Virus record (IMG/VR): IMGVR_UViG_3300035698_002062
Location: 1-29,061 of that record
Source of the DNA: a virus
Direction: 5' to 3' (one strand)
Length of the DNA stretch: 29,061 nt
Shown: one piece after another, positions 6,534 to 13,187 of the stretch
How positions within the stretch are numbered: position 1 is the stretch's first letter
Layout: each line of letters opens with the position of its first letter
Notes under the pieces: model-generated
Told to the model about the DNA's origin: nothing
The model's database searches: none
What the model saw: only the letters and a program-made list of their open reading frames with translations
Position numbers and translations under genes: made by a program

Positions 6534-8118
6534 ACTTTACCCACATCAATACGAACTAACCCAGAAAATTAACCAAAGTCAAAGTTTAAGAAATTGCGTT
6601 CAACTTTCTACAGGTGGAGGTAAAACAATTATCTTTTCTGATTTGGCAAACAATTATAAAGGTCGTGTATTGATTCTTGTTAATAGGACTGAATTAGTGG
6701 AACAAACTGCAAAGAATATAACCCGACCAATTTCATTAATCACTGCTAAAACTAAAACAATTGGTACTGGAGAAGTTTTAATCGGAATGGTTGAAAGTGT
6801 ACATAACAGAATAAAAAAAGGTGTTTTTAACCTAGATAATATCGACCTTATAATAGTTGATGAAATTCAAAATTTGCAATTTATTAAAGTTTTTGAAAAT
6901 TACCCGAATCGCCTTTTAGGATTTACTGCAACACCAGTAACATTAAAAAAAGAAACGTATTTTAAATGTAGATACTGTGAATCTAAATACCCAACGAATG
7001 AAGAATGTTGTGGAAAAGAAACTAAAAAATATACTTTAAAAGTAAGTTTAAAACGGTGGTATGGAGATTTGATACAGGGGGTAGAAATTGAATCATTAAT
7101 AGATCAAGGTTTTTTAACACCTGTACATAATTTTGTTTGCAATAATTCAAACTTGGACAAACTAAAAACAGACAGTAGTGGAGAATACACAAATAAAAGT
7201 CAAAACGAAGTATTCAATAACCTTGCATCTACTGAAAATTTAATTGAAAACTATAAAATTCATTGTTTAGGGAAAAAGACAATGGTGTTTAATTCAAACA
7301 TTGAAACAAACAATGAAGCGTTTAAATTATTCTTTCATTCAGGTTACAATGTCAGGTCTTACGATTCTAAATCTAAAGGTAACAGAAAAGAGGTTGTAGA
7401 ATGGTTTAGGAACACTCCTAACGCTGTTTTAATGTCTGTCGGTGTATTTACTACTGGTTTTGATGTGGATGATGTAGAAGCGATAATACTAAACAAAGCA
7501 ACTAAATCTTTGAGTTTGTATCATCAAATGGTTGGACGTGGTGGTAGAATAACAGATAAAATATACAAGCCATTTTTTAAAATGATTGATCTTGGTGGTA
7601 ATATTGCCGAGTTTGGTAGCTGGTCAGATGATGTTGATTGGGCTAAAATTTACAACAATGAAAAAGAAAGTAAATCACAAATTAGGGATTTAGAAGATTT
7701 TATTATTTGTCATGGGTGTGCAGGATTAATTTCTGAGTACGATTGTAATATTTGTGGTGCAGAAAAGCCAGTTAAAAAAGCAAGTTCTAAAGTCGTAATT
7801 GCTGAAGAACTAAAAAAACTACCACCACCAAAAGCAACCCATATTTTGAAATATGCTTTGGCTAATGATCTGGATGTAAACGAAGCCAAAAGTTTGACAG
7901 CTAATTACATATTAGATATGTTTATTTTTAGTCAAACAAAAAAAGCAAAGGTTGAAGAAAGTATTGATTATTTAAGAAATGAAATTAGTAAAGCAATTAA
8001 ACCTATTTATTTTGCACTACATGGAAGTGATTTAAAAGGAAACCGTAGACGAACAATAAAGGATTTTGAAAATAAAATATTTAATAAATTGAATAAACAT
8101 TACGAAGAAAAAGTTTAG
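6526..8118 (+). CDS. Superfamily II DEAD/DEAH-like helicase with two Cys clusters
   Basis: A 530-residue ATP-dependent DNA helicase. Motif I STGGGKT (28-34), motif II VDEIQ (111-115, a DEIQ box in place of DEAH), motif III GFTATP (132-137) and motif VI QMVGRGGR (about 335-342) are in order with normal spacing. Two zinc-ribbon-like clusters are present: CRYC...CC (148-163) inserted after motif III, and CHGC...CNIC (395-410) after the helicase core. Such proteins act in phage replication, recombination or origin remodelling. The C-terminal ~110 residues are helical and unassigned. It overlaps the upstream gene by 8 bases and is followed by pseudoknot copy B. Confidence 0.88.
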   Translation: MIKLYPHQYELTQKINQSQSLRNCVQLSTGGGKTIIFSDLANNYKGRVLILVNRTELVEQTAKNITRPISLITAKTKTIGTGEVLIGMVESVHNRIKKGVFNLDNIDLIIVDEIQNLQFIKVFENYPNRLLGFTATPVTLKKETYFKCRYCESKYPTNEECCGKETKKYTLKVSLKRWYGDLIQGVEIESLIDQGFLTPVHNFVCNNSNLDKLKTDSSGEYTNKSQNEVFNNLASTENLIENYKIHCLGKKTMVFNSNIETNNEAFKLFFHSGYNVRSYDSKSKGNRKEVVEWFRNTPNAVLMSVGVFTTGFDVDDVEAIILNKATKSLSLYHQMVGRGGRITDKIYKPFFKMIDLGGNIAEFGSWSDDVDWAKIYNNEKESKSQIRDLEDFIICHGCAGLISEYDCNICGAEKPVKKASSKVVIAEELKKLPPPKATHILKYALANDLDVNEAKSLTANYILDMFIFSQTKKAKVEESIDYLRNEISKAIKPIYFALHGSDLKGNRRRTIKDFENKIFNKLNKHYEEKV

Positions 8119-8127
8119 TATATTTAC
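8119..8127 (+). promoter_or_regulatory. Weak -7-like site before pseudoknot copy B
   Basis: TATATTTAC (one change from TAnnTTTG) begins one base after the helicase stop and 17 bases before the first pseudoknot strand. The same nonamer stands before copy C (11370-11378), and TATATTTGT before copy A (3822-3830). No TTG is present at the -33 distance, so it may belong to the RNA element or be a weak promoter. Confidence 0.35.
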
Positions 8128-8135
8128 AAAGCTAA

Positions 8136-8206
8136 CCGCCAAGTAGTAATAAGAAATTTTAATAAAGCCCTTTCGGTGGTCTTGGCGGACATTGAAGGGG
8201 TTTTTT
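8136..8206 (+). ncRNA. Pseudoknotted RNA element, copy B
   Basis: Stem 1: CCGCCAAG (8136-8143) pairs perfectly with CTTGGCGG (8181-8188). Stem 2: AAAGCCCTTTC (8164-8174) pairs with GAAGGGGTTTT (8194-8204; 11 pairs including two wobbles) and ends in a T run. The 3' strand of stem 1 lies inside the loop of stem 2, the same topology as copy A, with first loops of nearly equal length (20 and 22 bases) and a shared AGAAATTT(T)AAT motif. The stem-1 sequences of the two copies are unrelated yet both pair. It lies between the helicase gene and the nuclease gene, with a homing-endonuclease-like start peptide right after it. Confidence 0.6.
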
Positions 8207-8211
8207 GATTT

Positions 8212-8262
8212 ATGGAAAAAGAAATATGGAAAGATATTAAAGGGTTCGAAAATGGGTTTTAA
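8212..8262 (+). pseudogene. Remnant of a NUMOD4-type HNH homing endonuclease start
   Basis: A 16-codon ORF, MEKEIWKDIKGFENGF, ending in TAA. It matches the start of NUMOD4-containing HNH homing endonucleases (the EIW.DIKGYEG.Y segment) and then stops where the VSNLGRV part should follow. The following nuclease gene begins inside its last codons in another frame. Likely the scar of a deleted homing endonuclease; alternatively a short leader peptide. Confidence 0.45.
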
Positions 8263-8620
8263 AAGAAAAAACATGGCGGCATCTATAAAAAAAAGCGAGG
8301 CACTAATTCAGCAAGAAATGGTGAAATGGTTTCGTGAAAACTATTATGGAAAAGGAATAATTTTCAGCGTACCAAATGAAAGAAGTGGTGGTTATATGAC
8401 AATGAAGGATTTATTACTTACTGGTTTACTTTCAGGAGTAAGTGATTTAATTGTAGTGTTAAAAGGTAAAGTTTTATTTATTGAAGTAAAAAATGCTAAA
8501 GGTATTCAAAGCGAAGCCCAAAAAAGATTTGAATTGTTAGTGCAGAAACTAGACTTCCCATATTACCTAGTCAGAACTTTTGAAGAATTTGAAAAAATAA
8601 TTAACAAAAGTAACGTTTAA
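8252..8620 (+). CDS. VRR-NUC domain nuclease
   Basis: A 122-residue (start 8252; a second ATG at 8273 is equally possible) standalone VRR-NUC domain of the PD-(D/E)XK superfamily: IQQEMVKWFRE helix (19-29), VPNERSGG (40-47), GLLSGVSDLIVV (58-69, Asp65), LFIEVKNAKG (75-84, Glu78-x-Lys80) and SEAQKRFE (87-94, Gln90). All catalytic positions are present. Small phage VRR-NUC proteins act as structure-specific or nicking nucleases in replication and recombination. An in-frame TTG at 8192 is rejected because it lies in stem 2 of pseudoknot B. Confidence 0.88.
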   Translation: MGFKRKNMAASIKKSEALIQQEMVKWFRENYYGKGIIFSVPNERSGGYMTMKDLLLTGLLSGVSDLIVVLKGKVLFIEVKNAKGIQSEAQKRFELLVQKLDFPYYLVRTFEEFEKIINKSNV

Positions 8621-8651
8621 TAATGTAATTCAGAACATAAAAAATAAAGAT

Positions 8652-8798
8652 ATGGAGGAAATAATAAAAGAATTAGCAAACGAGAAAGCCAGGAGGATAA
8701 TTTTAGAAACAATACTATCAGAAGTAAGCAGCCAATTAAAAGACTATGGAGGTTTTGATATATTAACAGAATCAATTGATGATACATTAAAAAAATAG
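8652..8798 (+). CDS. 48-residue small protein
   Basis: ATG at 8652 after the typical early leader AAATAAAGAT, open for 48 codons to TAG at 8796-8798. The product (MEEIIKELANEKARRIILET start) is an amphipathic helix followed by DYGGFDILTESIDD. Gene-sized, correctly led and in line with its neighbours. Function unknown. Confidence 0.55.
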   Translation: MEEIIKELANEKARRIILETILSEVSSQLKDYGGFDILTESIDDTLKK

Positions 8799-8858
8799 AT
8801 AATAACAGTTAGGTATTAAAGCAAATAAATTAATTAATAAACTAAAAACATATAAGAT

Positions 8859-9218
8859 ATGAGCAATTTAACTGATGAAGAAAGAAGACAATGTGTTAAG
8901 CATTTGATGAAGGAAAGCGTTATTTCTTGGAATAAAAAACCAAATATTAAAACAGCAAAACAATTATTAGATAATACAAGCCATATGAATTGGCTTACTG
9001 AATCACAGAAAGATTTGGTCGAAGTATTTATGGAAACTTATAACAATTTAAAACAAAAAGCTAATGAGAATGTTATCTATGAATTATCAACTGTAATTGA
9101 CAGTAAAGATTTAAAGATTAAAAACTTAAAAGACAAGATAAGTCAATTTACTGGAGATTGCGACACATACAAAAACAACGGTTGCGAATGTATTGGAACT
9201 TGTTGTAAGTATAAATAA
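8859..9218 (+). CDS. Hypothetical protein with Cys-rich tail
   Basis: A 119-residue protein with leader AACATATAAGAT. Residues 1-100 are mainly helical and charged, with a coiled coil near 65-98. The last 20 residues hold five cysteines (CDTYKNNGCECIGTCCKYK), enough for a small metal site or disulphides. No family recognised. It is the last gene with early-type base composition; composition changes right after it. Confidence 0.65.
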   Translation: MSNLTDEERRQCVKHLMKESVISWNKKPNIKTAKQLLDNTSHMNWLTESQKDLVEVFMETYNNLKQKANENVIYELSTVIDSKDLKIKNLKDKISQFTGDCDTYKNNGCECIGTCCKYK

Positions 9219-9283
9219 AGCCTAATGCTTACTGTATGGAATTGATATTGAGCAAGTGAAAGGAGATTCGAGAATTAGAGGGA

Positions 9284-9673
9284 TTGTTGAAGCTCGGCAA
9301 GTTCTGGCTTAAAGCCAATGATAAAGTATCTGTAATAGGAAAATACGATAATTCAACCTTCCTAGGAACAGATAAACTCTCTATGGCTGTAATCGCAGTT
9401 TTAGATAAATACAATAAATTAGCCGATAAAGAAAACTTATTCACTATTTTTGAAGGGGATAGATTTACTAATTCTACCCTAATCGGGAAGAACATCCCTC
9501 TTATAATTGAAATAGGTGGGGATGGAGAACAAGGAAGAAAGCTCAGAGGATCAAACCAAACAGAAAGACACCTTAGATATATTAACACAAGAGTAACTAA
9601 CATAACAGAGGATATATTGGTTAAAAACTCAACAGAAGCTTTAGCTAAGATTATATCACTAATCGGTAATTAA
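9284..9673 (+). pseudogene. P-loop kinase-like protein lacking its N-terminal P-loop
   Basis: An open frame from TTG at 9284 (129 codons; an ATT at 9266 is the only other nearby start, and a stop lies at 9257-9259). The sequence resembles the later part of phage nucleotide-kinase-like proteins: VSVIGKYDNSTFLGTDKLS (substrate side), LFTIFEGDRFTNS (EGDR motif) and NQTERHLRYINTRVTNI (LID-like arginines). Proteins of this kind should begin with a Walker A loop about 30 residues earlier; none is present in any frame. It is either a truncated remnant at a recombination joint or a gene with a non-ATG start that lost ATPase function. It lies 11 bases before the terminase small subunit. Confidence 0.5.
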
Positions 9674-9684
9674 ATTTACATTAA

Positions 9685-10107
9685 ATGGCAGACCAAGAAG
9701 AAGGAAATAACGAGGACTTTATTGGGGAAGGGCAACTTGCTGGTATGGATAAAACAGTACAATCTAAAAAAAGGATGCTCCAAGCATTAGCAAAATCACT
9801 CGGAATTGTCTCTCCAGCCTTACAAAATGCTCAAGTAGGTCGGCAAACATATTATAACTGGATTAGGGAGGATAGTGCTGTGTATGACCCATTCTTTAAG
9901 GCTCAAGTAAAAGATCTGAATAATGTGGTTCACGACTTCGCGGAACACGCCTTACATCAACAGATGATGGCTGGTAATGTAGCTGCTACTATTTTCTTCT
10001 TAAAAACTCAAGTAAGGAATAGAGGTTATATTGAAAACCCTGCAACAGTAGAAACTAATGATGCTCCAAGGTCGTACACCATAATCCCAGCCAAGCAAAT
10101 TGAGTAA
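9685..10107 (+). CDS. terS: Terminase small subunit
   Basis: A 140-residue protein directly before the large terminase. Residues 27-60 (SKKRMLQALAKSLGIVSPAL, then VGRQTYYNWIRED) form a helix-turn-helix that would bind the packaging site. Residues 60-115 are a helical oligomerisation region (FFKAQVKDL...AEHALHQQMMAGNVAATIFFLKTQ), matching HTH-type phage small terminases. It selects phage DNA and stimulates the large subunit. Its end overlaps the large-subunit start by 8 bases. Confidence 0.85.
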   Translation: MADQEEGNNEDFIGEGQLAGMDKTVQSKKRMLQALAKSLGIVSPALQNAQVGRQTYYNWIREDSAVYDPFFKAQVKDLNNVVHDFAEHALHQQMMAGNVAATIFFLKTQVRNRGYIENPATVETNDAPRSYTIIPAKQIE

Positions 10108-11362
10108 GAGCAAAGAAATAGCCATAAACCCAGCGTATTTACCGTTGGTGGAAAACATATCCAGAATACTGCTTATTTACGGAGGTGCTGGTTCGGGTAA
10201 GTCCTATTTCGTAGCACAGAAGATAGTGCTGAGGTTTATCCACGAGAAAGGCCATAAGATAATGGTGCTTCGTAAACAGCAAGTGAATATCAAAGATTCA
10301 GTCTGGTCATTAATCCTTGAGGTTATAATACAATTCCAATTCTTTGCCATCAAGATAAATAAGTCTGATAGGACTATAACTAACCTTGAGAATGGTAACA
10401 TACTACTGTTTAGAGGACTGGATGAGCCAGAGAAGATTAAGTCTATTCAAGGAGTATCAAGTATATGGATGGAGGAGGCTACTGAGTTTATGTATGATGA
10501 TTATACTCAGCTATTACTAAGGATAAGAGGCCAACATCAGAACTATGTACAGTATATCCTTTCCTTTAATCCTATCTCGGAATATCATTGGCTAAAAACT
10601 AAGATAATTGATAAGCTCGATGTAATGCCAGAATGCCAATACGTACATACAACTTATGTGCATAATATGTTTCTTACTGCTCAAGATAGAGAGCAACTCG
10701 AGTCCTTAAAACATACTAACCCTCTGTACTATCAAATCTATTGTTTAGGTGAATGGGGAATAGAGGATAAGAGTGGTAAATTTGCCTACGCATTCGATGA
10801 AGAGAAGCACGTTAAGGATGAAGTACCTTGGAATAGGAACGAATACACTTATTTGTCCTTTGATTTTAACGTCAACCCAATATGCTGCTCTGTAATCCAA
10901 CACTATGGTGGTAAGGTCAAGGTAGTTCAACTGATTAAGCTAGCTGACAGTAATATCCACGCTATGTGCGACTATATCAATGCTAAGTATAACAAAGCCT
11001 TGTTTATCGTTACTGGTGATGCTACTGGCCAAGCGAGGAGTGCATTAGTGAAGGATAATATGAACTACTATACCGTTATCAAGGATAAGCTGAGGCTAAT
11101 GGATACTCAATTACAAATCCCAAGCGTTAACCCTCCAATGGTACAGAATAAGGTGCTGGTGAATACTATACTGCAAACAATGGATGTAGAAATAGATAAG
11201 AAGGAGGCTGATGCTCTAATCTTTGACCTTAAATACGTAGAGGTTACTCAAGACAATAAGATTAAGAAATTCAATAGGGATGATGATAAGCAGAAGGCTG
11301 ATGCGTTAGACACCTTCAGATATTTCTGCAATACTTTCCTCAAGCAAGAACTAATCTCTTAA
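10100..11362 (+). CDS. terL: Terminase large subunit
   Basis: A 420-residue packaging motor. ATPase: Walker A GGAGSGKS (28-35), Walker B IWMEEATEF (about 122-130), coupling-type ILSFNP near 152. RNase H-like nuclease: FDFNVNP (about 253), TGDATGQ (about 304) and ADALDTFRYF (about 399), giving the three acidic sites. The start must be TTG at 10100: an in-frame stop is at 10082-10084 and no ATG occurs before the Walker A. It cuts concatemers and pumps DNA into proheads through the portal. Pseudoknot copy C follows the stop. Confidence 0.93.
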   Translation: MSKSKEIAINPAYLPLVENISRILLIYGGAGSGKSYFVAQKIVLRFIHEKGHKIMVLRKQQVNIKDSVWSLILEVIIQFQFFAIKINKSDRTITNLENGNILLFRGLDEPEKIKSIQGVSSIWMEEATEFMYDDYTQLLLRIRGQHQNYVQYILSFNPISEYHWLKTKIIDKLDVMPECQYVHTTYVHNMFLTAQDREQLESLKHTNPLYYQIYCLGEWGIEDKSGKFAYAFDEEKHVKDEVPWNRNEYTYLSFDFNVNPICCSVIQHYGGKVKVVQLIKLADSNIHAMCDYINAKYNKALFIVTGDATGQARSALVKDNMNYYTVIKDKLRLMDTQLQIPSVNPPMVQNKVLVNTILQTMDVEIDKKEADALIFDLKYVEVTQDNKIKKFNRDDDKQKADALDTFRYFCNTFLKQELIS

Positions 11363-11383
11363 AATGTATTATATTTACACTCA

Positions 11384-11457
11384 AGTCAAGATGTTCTTAC
11401 CATATTACCGTAGATTTTTACAAGAGGCTGTTTGTTGACTGGCAACCTCTCTTTTTT
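11384..11457 (+). terminator. Terminator with pseudoknot potential, copy C
   Basis: Hairpin AGAGG-C-TG (11423-11430) with CA-A-CCTCT (11443-11450, one mismatch) followed by CTTTTTTT forms an intrinsic terminator after terL. Its loop contains TTGACT (11435-11440), complementary to AGTCAA (11384-11389), so the A/B pseudoknot topology is possible with a shorter stem 1 (6 pairs). TATATTTAC at 11370-11378 precedes it as in copy B. The terminator is likely; the pseudoknot is tentative. The 140 bases between genes hold nothing else clear. Confidence 0.6.
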
Positions 11458-11502
11458 TAAGTCTCTATCGAGTGTAGTATGTTAACCAAATACCTATAAA
11501 CA

Positions 11503-11886
11503 TTGAGAAGTTTCAGAAGTGAATTAAAGGAGAAAGCTGAGCAAGTAGCAGCCGTTAATCGACAAAAGCGGAAGCTTAAGCGAAAAGAGGATAAGCAACT
11601 GGCTGAGATTAACACTAATTTCGATGGGGTGGTTAATGCCTTCCAAACAATGCTATTTACTACCGACTGGGATAACCCGAAAGCGGTAAAGCTGGATATT
11701 TACAAGGAGTTTAACGCAGCTTGGTTGAACTTTTGCAGCATATATAACGCAAGTAAAAAGAATATGATTAAAGCTAACGAGAAAGCCTTTTACGAATGGG
11801 CAATTGATAACACTAAAAACAACAATGATGATAAATCTATTTCTACTGGTAATTATAAACTCACTTATTTGCGTTGGGCTTTTTAA
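11503..11886 (+). CDS. Hypothetical late protein, basic N-terminus
   Basis: A 127-residue protein starting at TTG 11503; an in-frame stop lies just upstream at 11497-11499 and no early ATG exists. Residues 1-45 are a long, very basic helix (RQKRKLKRKEDKQLAEI); residues 48-110 are helical with aromatic residues. The 3' end overlaps the membrane-protein gene by about 60 bases in another frame. No family recognised. Confidence 0.6.
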   Translation: MRSFRSELKEKAEQVAAVNRQKRKLKRKEDKQLAEINTNFDGVVNAFQTMLFTTDWDNPKAVKLDIYKEFNAAWLNFCSIYNASKKNMIKANEKAFYEWAIDNTKNNNDDKSISTGNYKLTYLRWAF

Positions 11887-12178
11887 GTCCTTTCAATTTG
11901 AGTATATGTTTTATGAGGATAAAACTTTTAAGAAAGTTGACAACGATACCAAGGGAATATTTTGGTTCTGGAAGTATTATGTACTGGATGTTATTTACTA
12001 CAGAGTATCTAAGCCGTTGGGTAATTGTTTAACGTGTATGGCCTCGGTTTATTCTGTATTACCATACTGGGTATATGTAGGAAGCTCTGCTGATTTAAAG
12101 GATGTATTAATATATCCATTTTACATATTAGCGGTTGCTGGATTAAACAGTATATTTGCTAAAATAATAGAGGAATGA
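11825..12178 (+). CDS. Small phage membrane protein with CLTCMAS motif
   Basis: A 117-residue protein; ATGs at 11825 and 11828 are preferred over an in-frame TTG at 11804 because they begin directly before the first hydrophobic segment. Segments: residues about 3-20 (INLFLLVIINSLICVGLF), about 48-60 (hydrophobic, aromatic) and about 92-112 (LIYPFYILAVAGLNSIF). KPLGNCLTCMASVYS (about 66-80) recalls the conserved Cys-x-x-Cys segment of small membrane proteins common in Bacteroidetes phages. Function unknown; superinfection exclusion or lysis are possible. Confidence 0.65.
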   Translation: MMINLFLLVIINSLICVGLFKSFQFEYMFYEDKTFKKVDNDTKGIFWFWKYYVLDVIYYRVSKPLGNCLTCMASVYSVLPYWVYVGSSADLKDVLIYPFYILAVAGLNSIFAKIIEE

Positions 12179-12243
12179 AGCATATAATAATGTTATTTAT
12201 AATGATGGAGAAAAGAAACGTATCAAGGAACTTAACTAGGTAA
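12175..12243 (+). CDS. Possible 22-residue small ORF
   Basis: ATG at 12175 overlaps the membrane-protein stop (ATGA) and the frame runs 22 codons (MKHIIMLFIMMEKRNVSRNL start), hydrophobic then basic. The ATGA overlap fits coupled translation, but it is short enough to be chance. A -7-like TATATTTG (12151-12158) lies just upstream, with no well-placed TTG. Confidence 0.25.
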   Translation: MKHIIMLFIMMEKRNVSRNLTR

Positions 12244-12253
12244 TTATTAAAGA

Positions 12254-12460
12254 ATGATTGAATATATTACAGCAAATGGGTGGTATCAATTCCATAAATG
12301 TACTTGCGGAGGAACATTAAGTATCTCTCACCGTAATCCAAATAAGGGAGGAGCTAAGCTCAAGATACAGCCAAATAGAAATAAGTGGATTATGTCTGGC
12401 TCTCTGAATGGTGGAGGAGAAGGAATGGAATCATTAAAAACGTATTTAGAAGCACTATGA
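12254..12460 (+). CDS. Small Cys-containing hypothetical protein
   Basis: A 68-residue protein (MIEYITANGWYQFHKCTCGG start). HKCTCGG near residue 15 is a single Cys knuckle or half zinc ribbon; the rest (GGAKLKIQPNRNKWIM) looks beta-rich. Its stop overlaps the tail-chaperone ATG (ATGA at 12457-12460), so it belongs to the tail operon by coupling. Function unknown. Confidence 0.65.
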   Translation: MIEYITANGWYQFHKCTCGGTLSISHRNPNKGGAKLKIQPNRNKWIMSGSLNGGGEGMESLKTYLEAL

Positions 12461-13062
12461 AATTCAAGACAACTATTGCAAAGGTTACTAACTGGATTAC
12501 ACGTAAGCCTCAATTTTTAATTGAGCCTCAAGCACCGATTAAGGAAGCTTTTATTAGCGGAGGTGTTACCTACTATATGTTTGATGATATATTCTCTTTA
12601 CCTTGTCAGAGGGCTTTTGAGGCAACAACTTACTATGAAGAATTAAAGAGTGGGATTAGTGCTGAGTATTTAAAATTACATATTCAAGCTATGGATGCAA
12701 TAGTGAGCAATACTAAGGAGATAAACCTATCTCAGATAATTATGTTACAAGCCCGATTAAAAGAAAGAAGTGATTTTGTGATTGATGCGGATATTGTGTT
12801 TAAATTAGCATCCGTATTGTACTTCGATAAGAATGAAAATCCTTATGCCTATGATATGAAATATAATCACGGTAAAATAAAGGCTTGGAAACAAGATAAT
12901 GAAATAGCTGATTTTTTTTTATCCACGCCTATCAAGACTTTGCTACCCTTTACAGATATATTGGAACACGATTTGAGCAGTTATTTAAAGGTGGTGGAGC
13001 AGATGAAGAAGAAACAAAAGAACGAAGTGTTATCGATAATATCCAAGAAAGCCGTGAGCTAA
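12457..13062 (+). CDS. Tail assembly chaperone, short (zero-frame) product, gpG-like
   Basis: A 201-residue protein directly before the tape-measure gene. ATG at 12457 overlaps the upstream stop; an in-frame GTG at 12385 is rejected because it lies inside the neighbour. I identify it by position and by the slippery T9 run at 12912-12920: the -1 frame opens at that run and extends to the tape measure, the gpG/gpGT arrangement of lambda-like tails. The short form would coat the tape measure during tail assembly and is absent from the finished tail. The sequence itself matches no family I can name. Confidence 0.75.
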   Translation: MKFKTTIAKVTNWITRKPQFLIEPQAPIKEAFISGGVTYYMFDDIFSLPCQRAFEATTYYEELKSGISAEYLKLHIQAMDAIVSNTKEINLSQIIMLQARLKERSDFVIDADIVFKLASVLYFDKNENPYAYDMKYNHGKIKAWKQDNEIADFFLSTPIKTLLPFTDILEHDLSSYLKVVEQMKKKQKNEVLSIISKKAVS

Positions 13063-13187
13063 GGTTTTTGAGCATTATCAACGTGGCAAGACACAGCCAA
13101 ATAAGTTTAACCGAGGTTTATCGCCTATCACTATTCCAGTTCCTATTACTAAAGGAGCAAAATAAATCCGAAATACCACGTGACTAA
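12457..13187 (+). CDS. Tail assembly chaperone, -1 frameshift product, gpGT-like
   Basis: Zero-frame residues to about 155, then a -1 slip at U_UUU_UUA (12915-12921; T_TTT_TTT at 12912-12918 also fits), then 88 codons in the -1 frame (IHAYQDFATLYRYIGTRFEQ onwards) to TAA at 13185-13187, about 243 residues in all. In the -1 frame a TGA at 12909-12911 sits immediately before the T run and no start codon follows for over 140 bases, so this segment can only be reached by shifting. Its sequence is gene-like (SRELRFLSIINVARHSQ). The stop overlaps the tape-measure ATG (TAATG). In lambda the T domain links the chaperone to the tail-tube protein. Confidence 0.82.
12912..12921 (+). other. Programmed -1 frameshift slippery site
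   Basis: Nine T then A in zero-frame register GAT TTT TTT TTA contains both T_TTT_TTT and T_TTT_TTA heptamers, the latter of the same type as the HIV-1 gag-pol site. No strong downstream stem is obvious within 10 bases. Transcriptional slippage on the T9 run is an alternative mechanism with the same result. Confidence 0.8.

Noticed and set aside
8192-8251. TTG-initiated N-terminal extension of the VRR-NUC protein
   Set aside because: It starts in stem 2 of the pseudoknot and reads the endonuclease remnant out of frame; ATG at 8252 or 8273 suffices.
8236-8256. GGGTTCGAAAATGGG resembling a tRNA T-arm
   Set aside because: No acceptor, D or anticodon arms can be placed around it; it is part of coding sequence.
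9229-9603. Minus-strand open frame opposite the kinase-like ORF
   Set aside because: The + strand frame shows recognisable motifs; the opposite one has none and is the only gene that would run leftwards.
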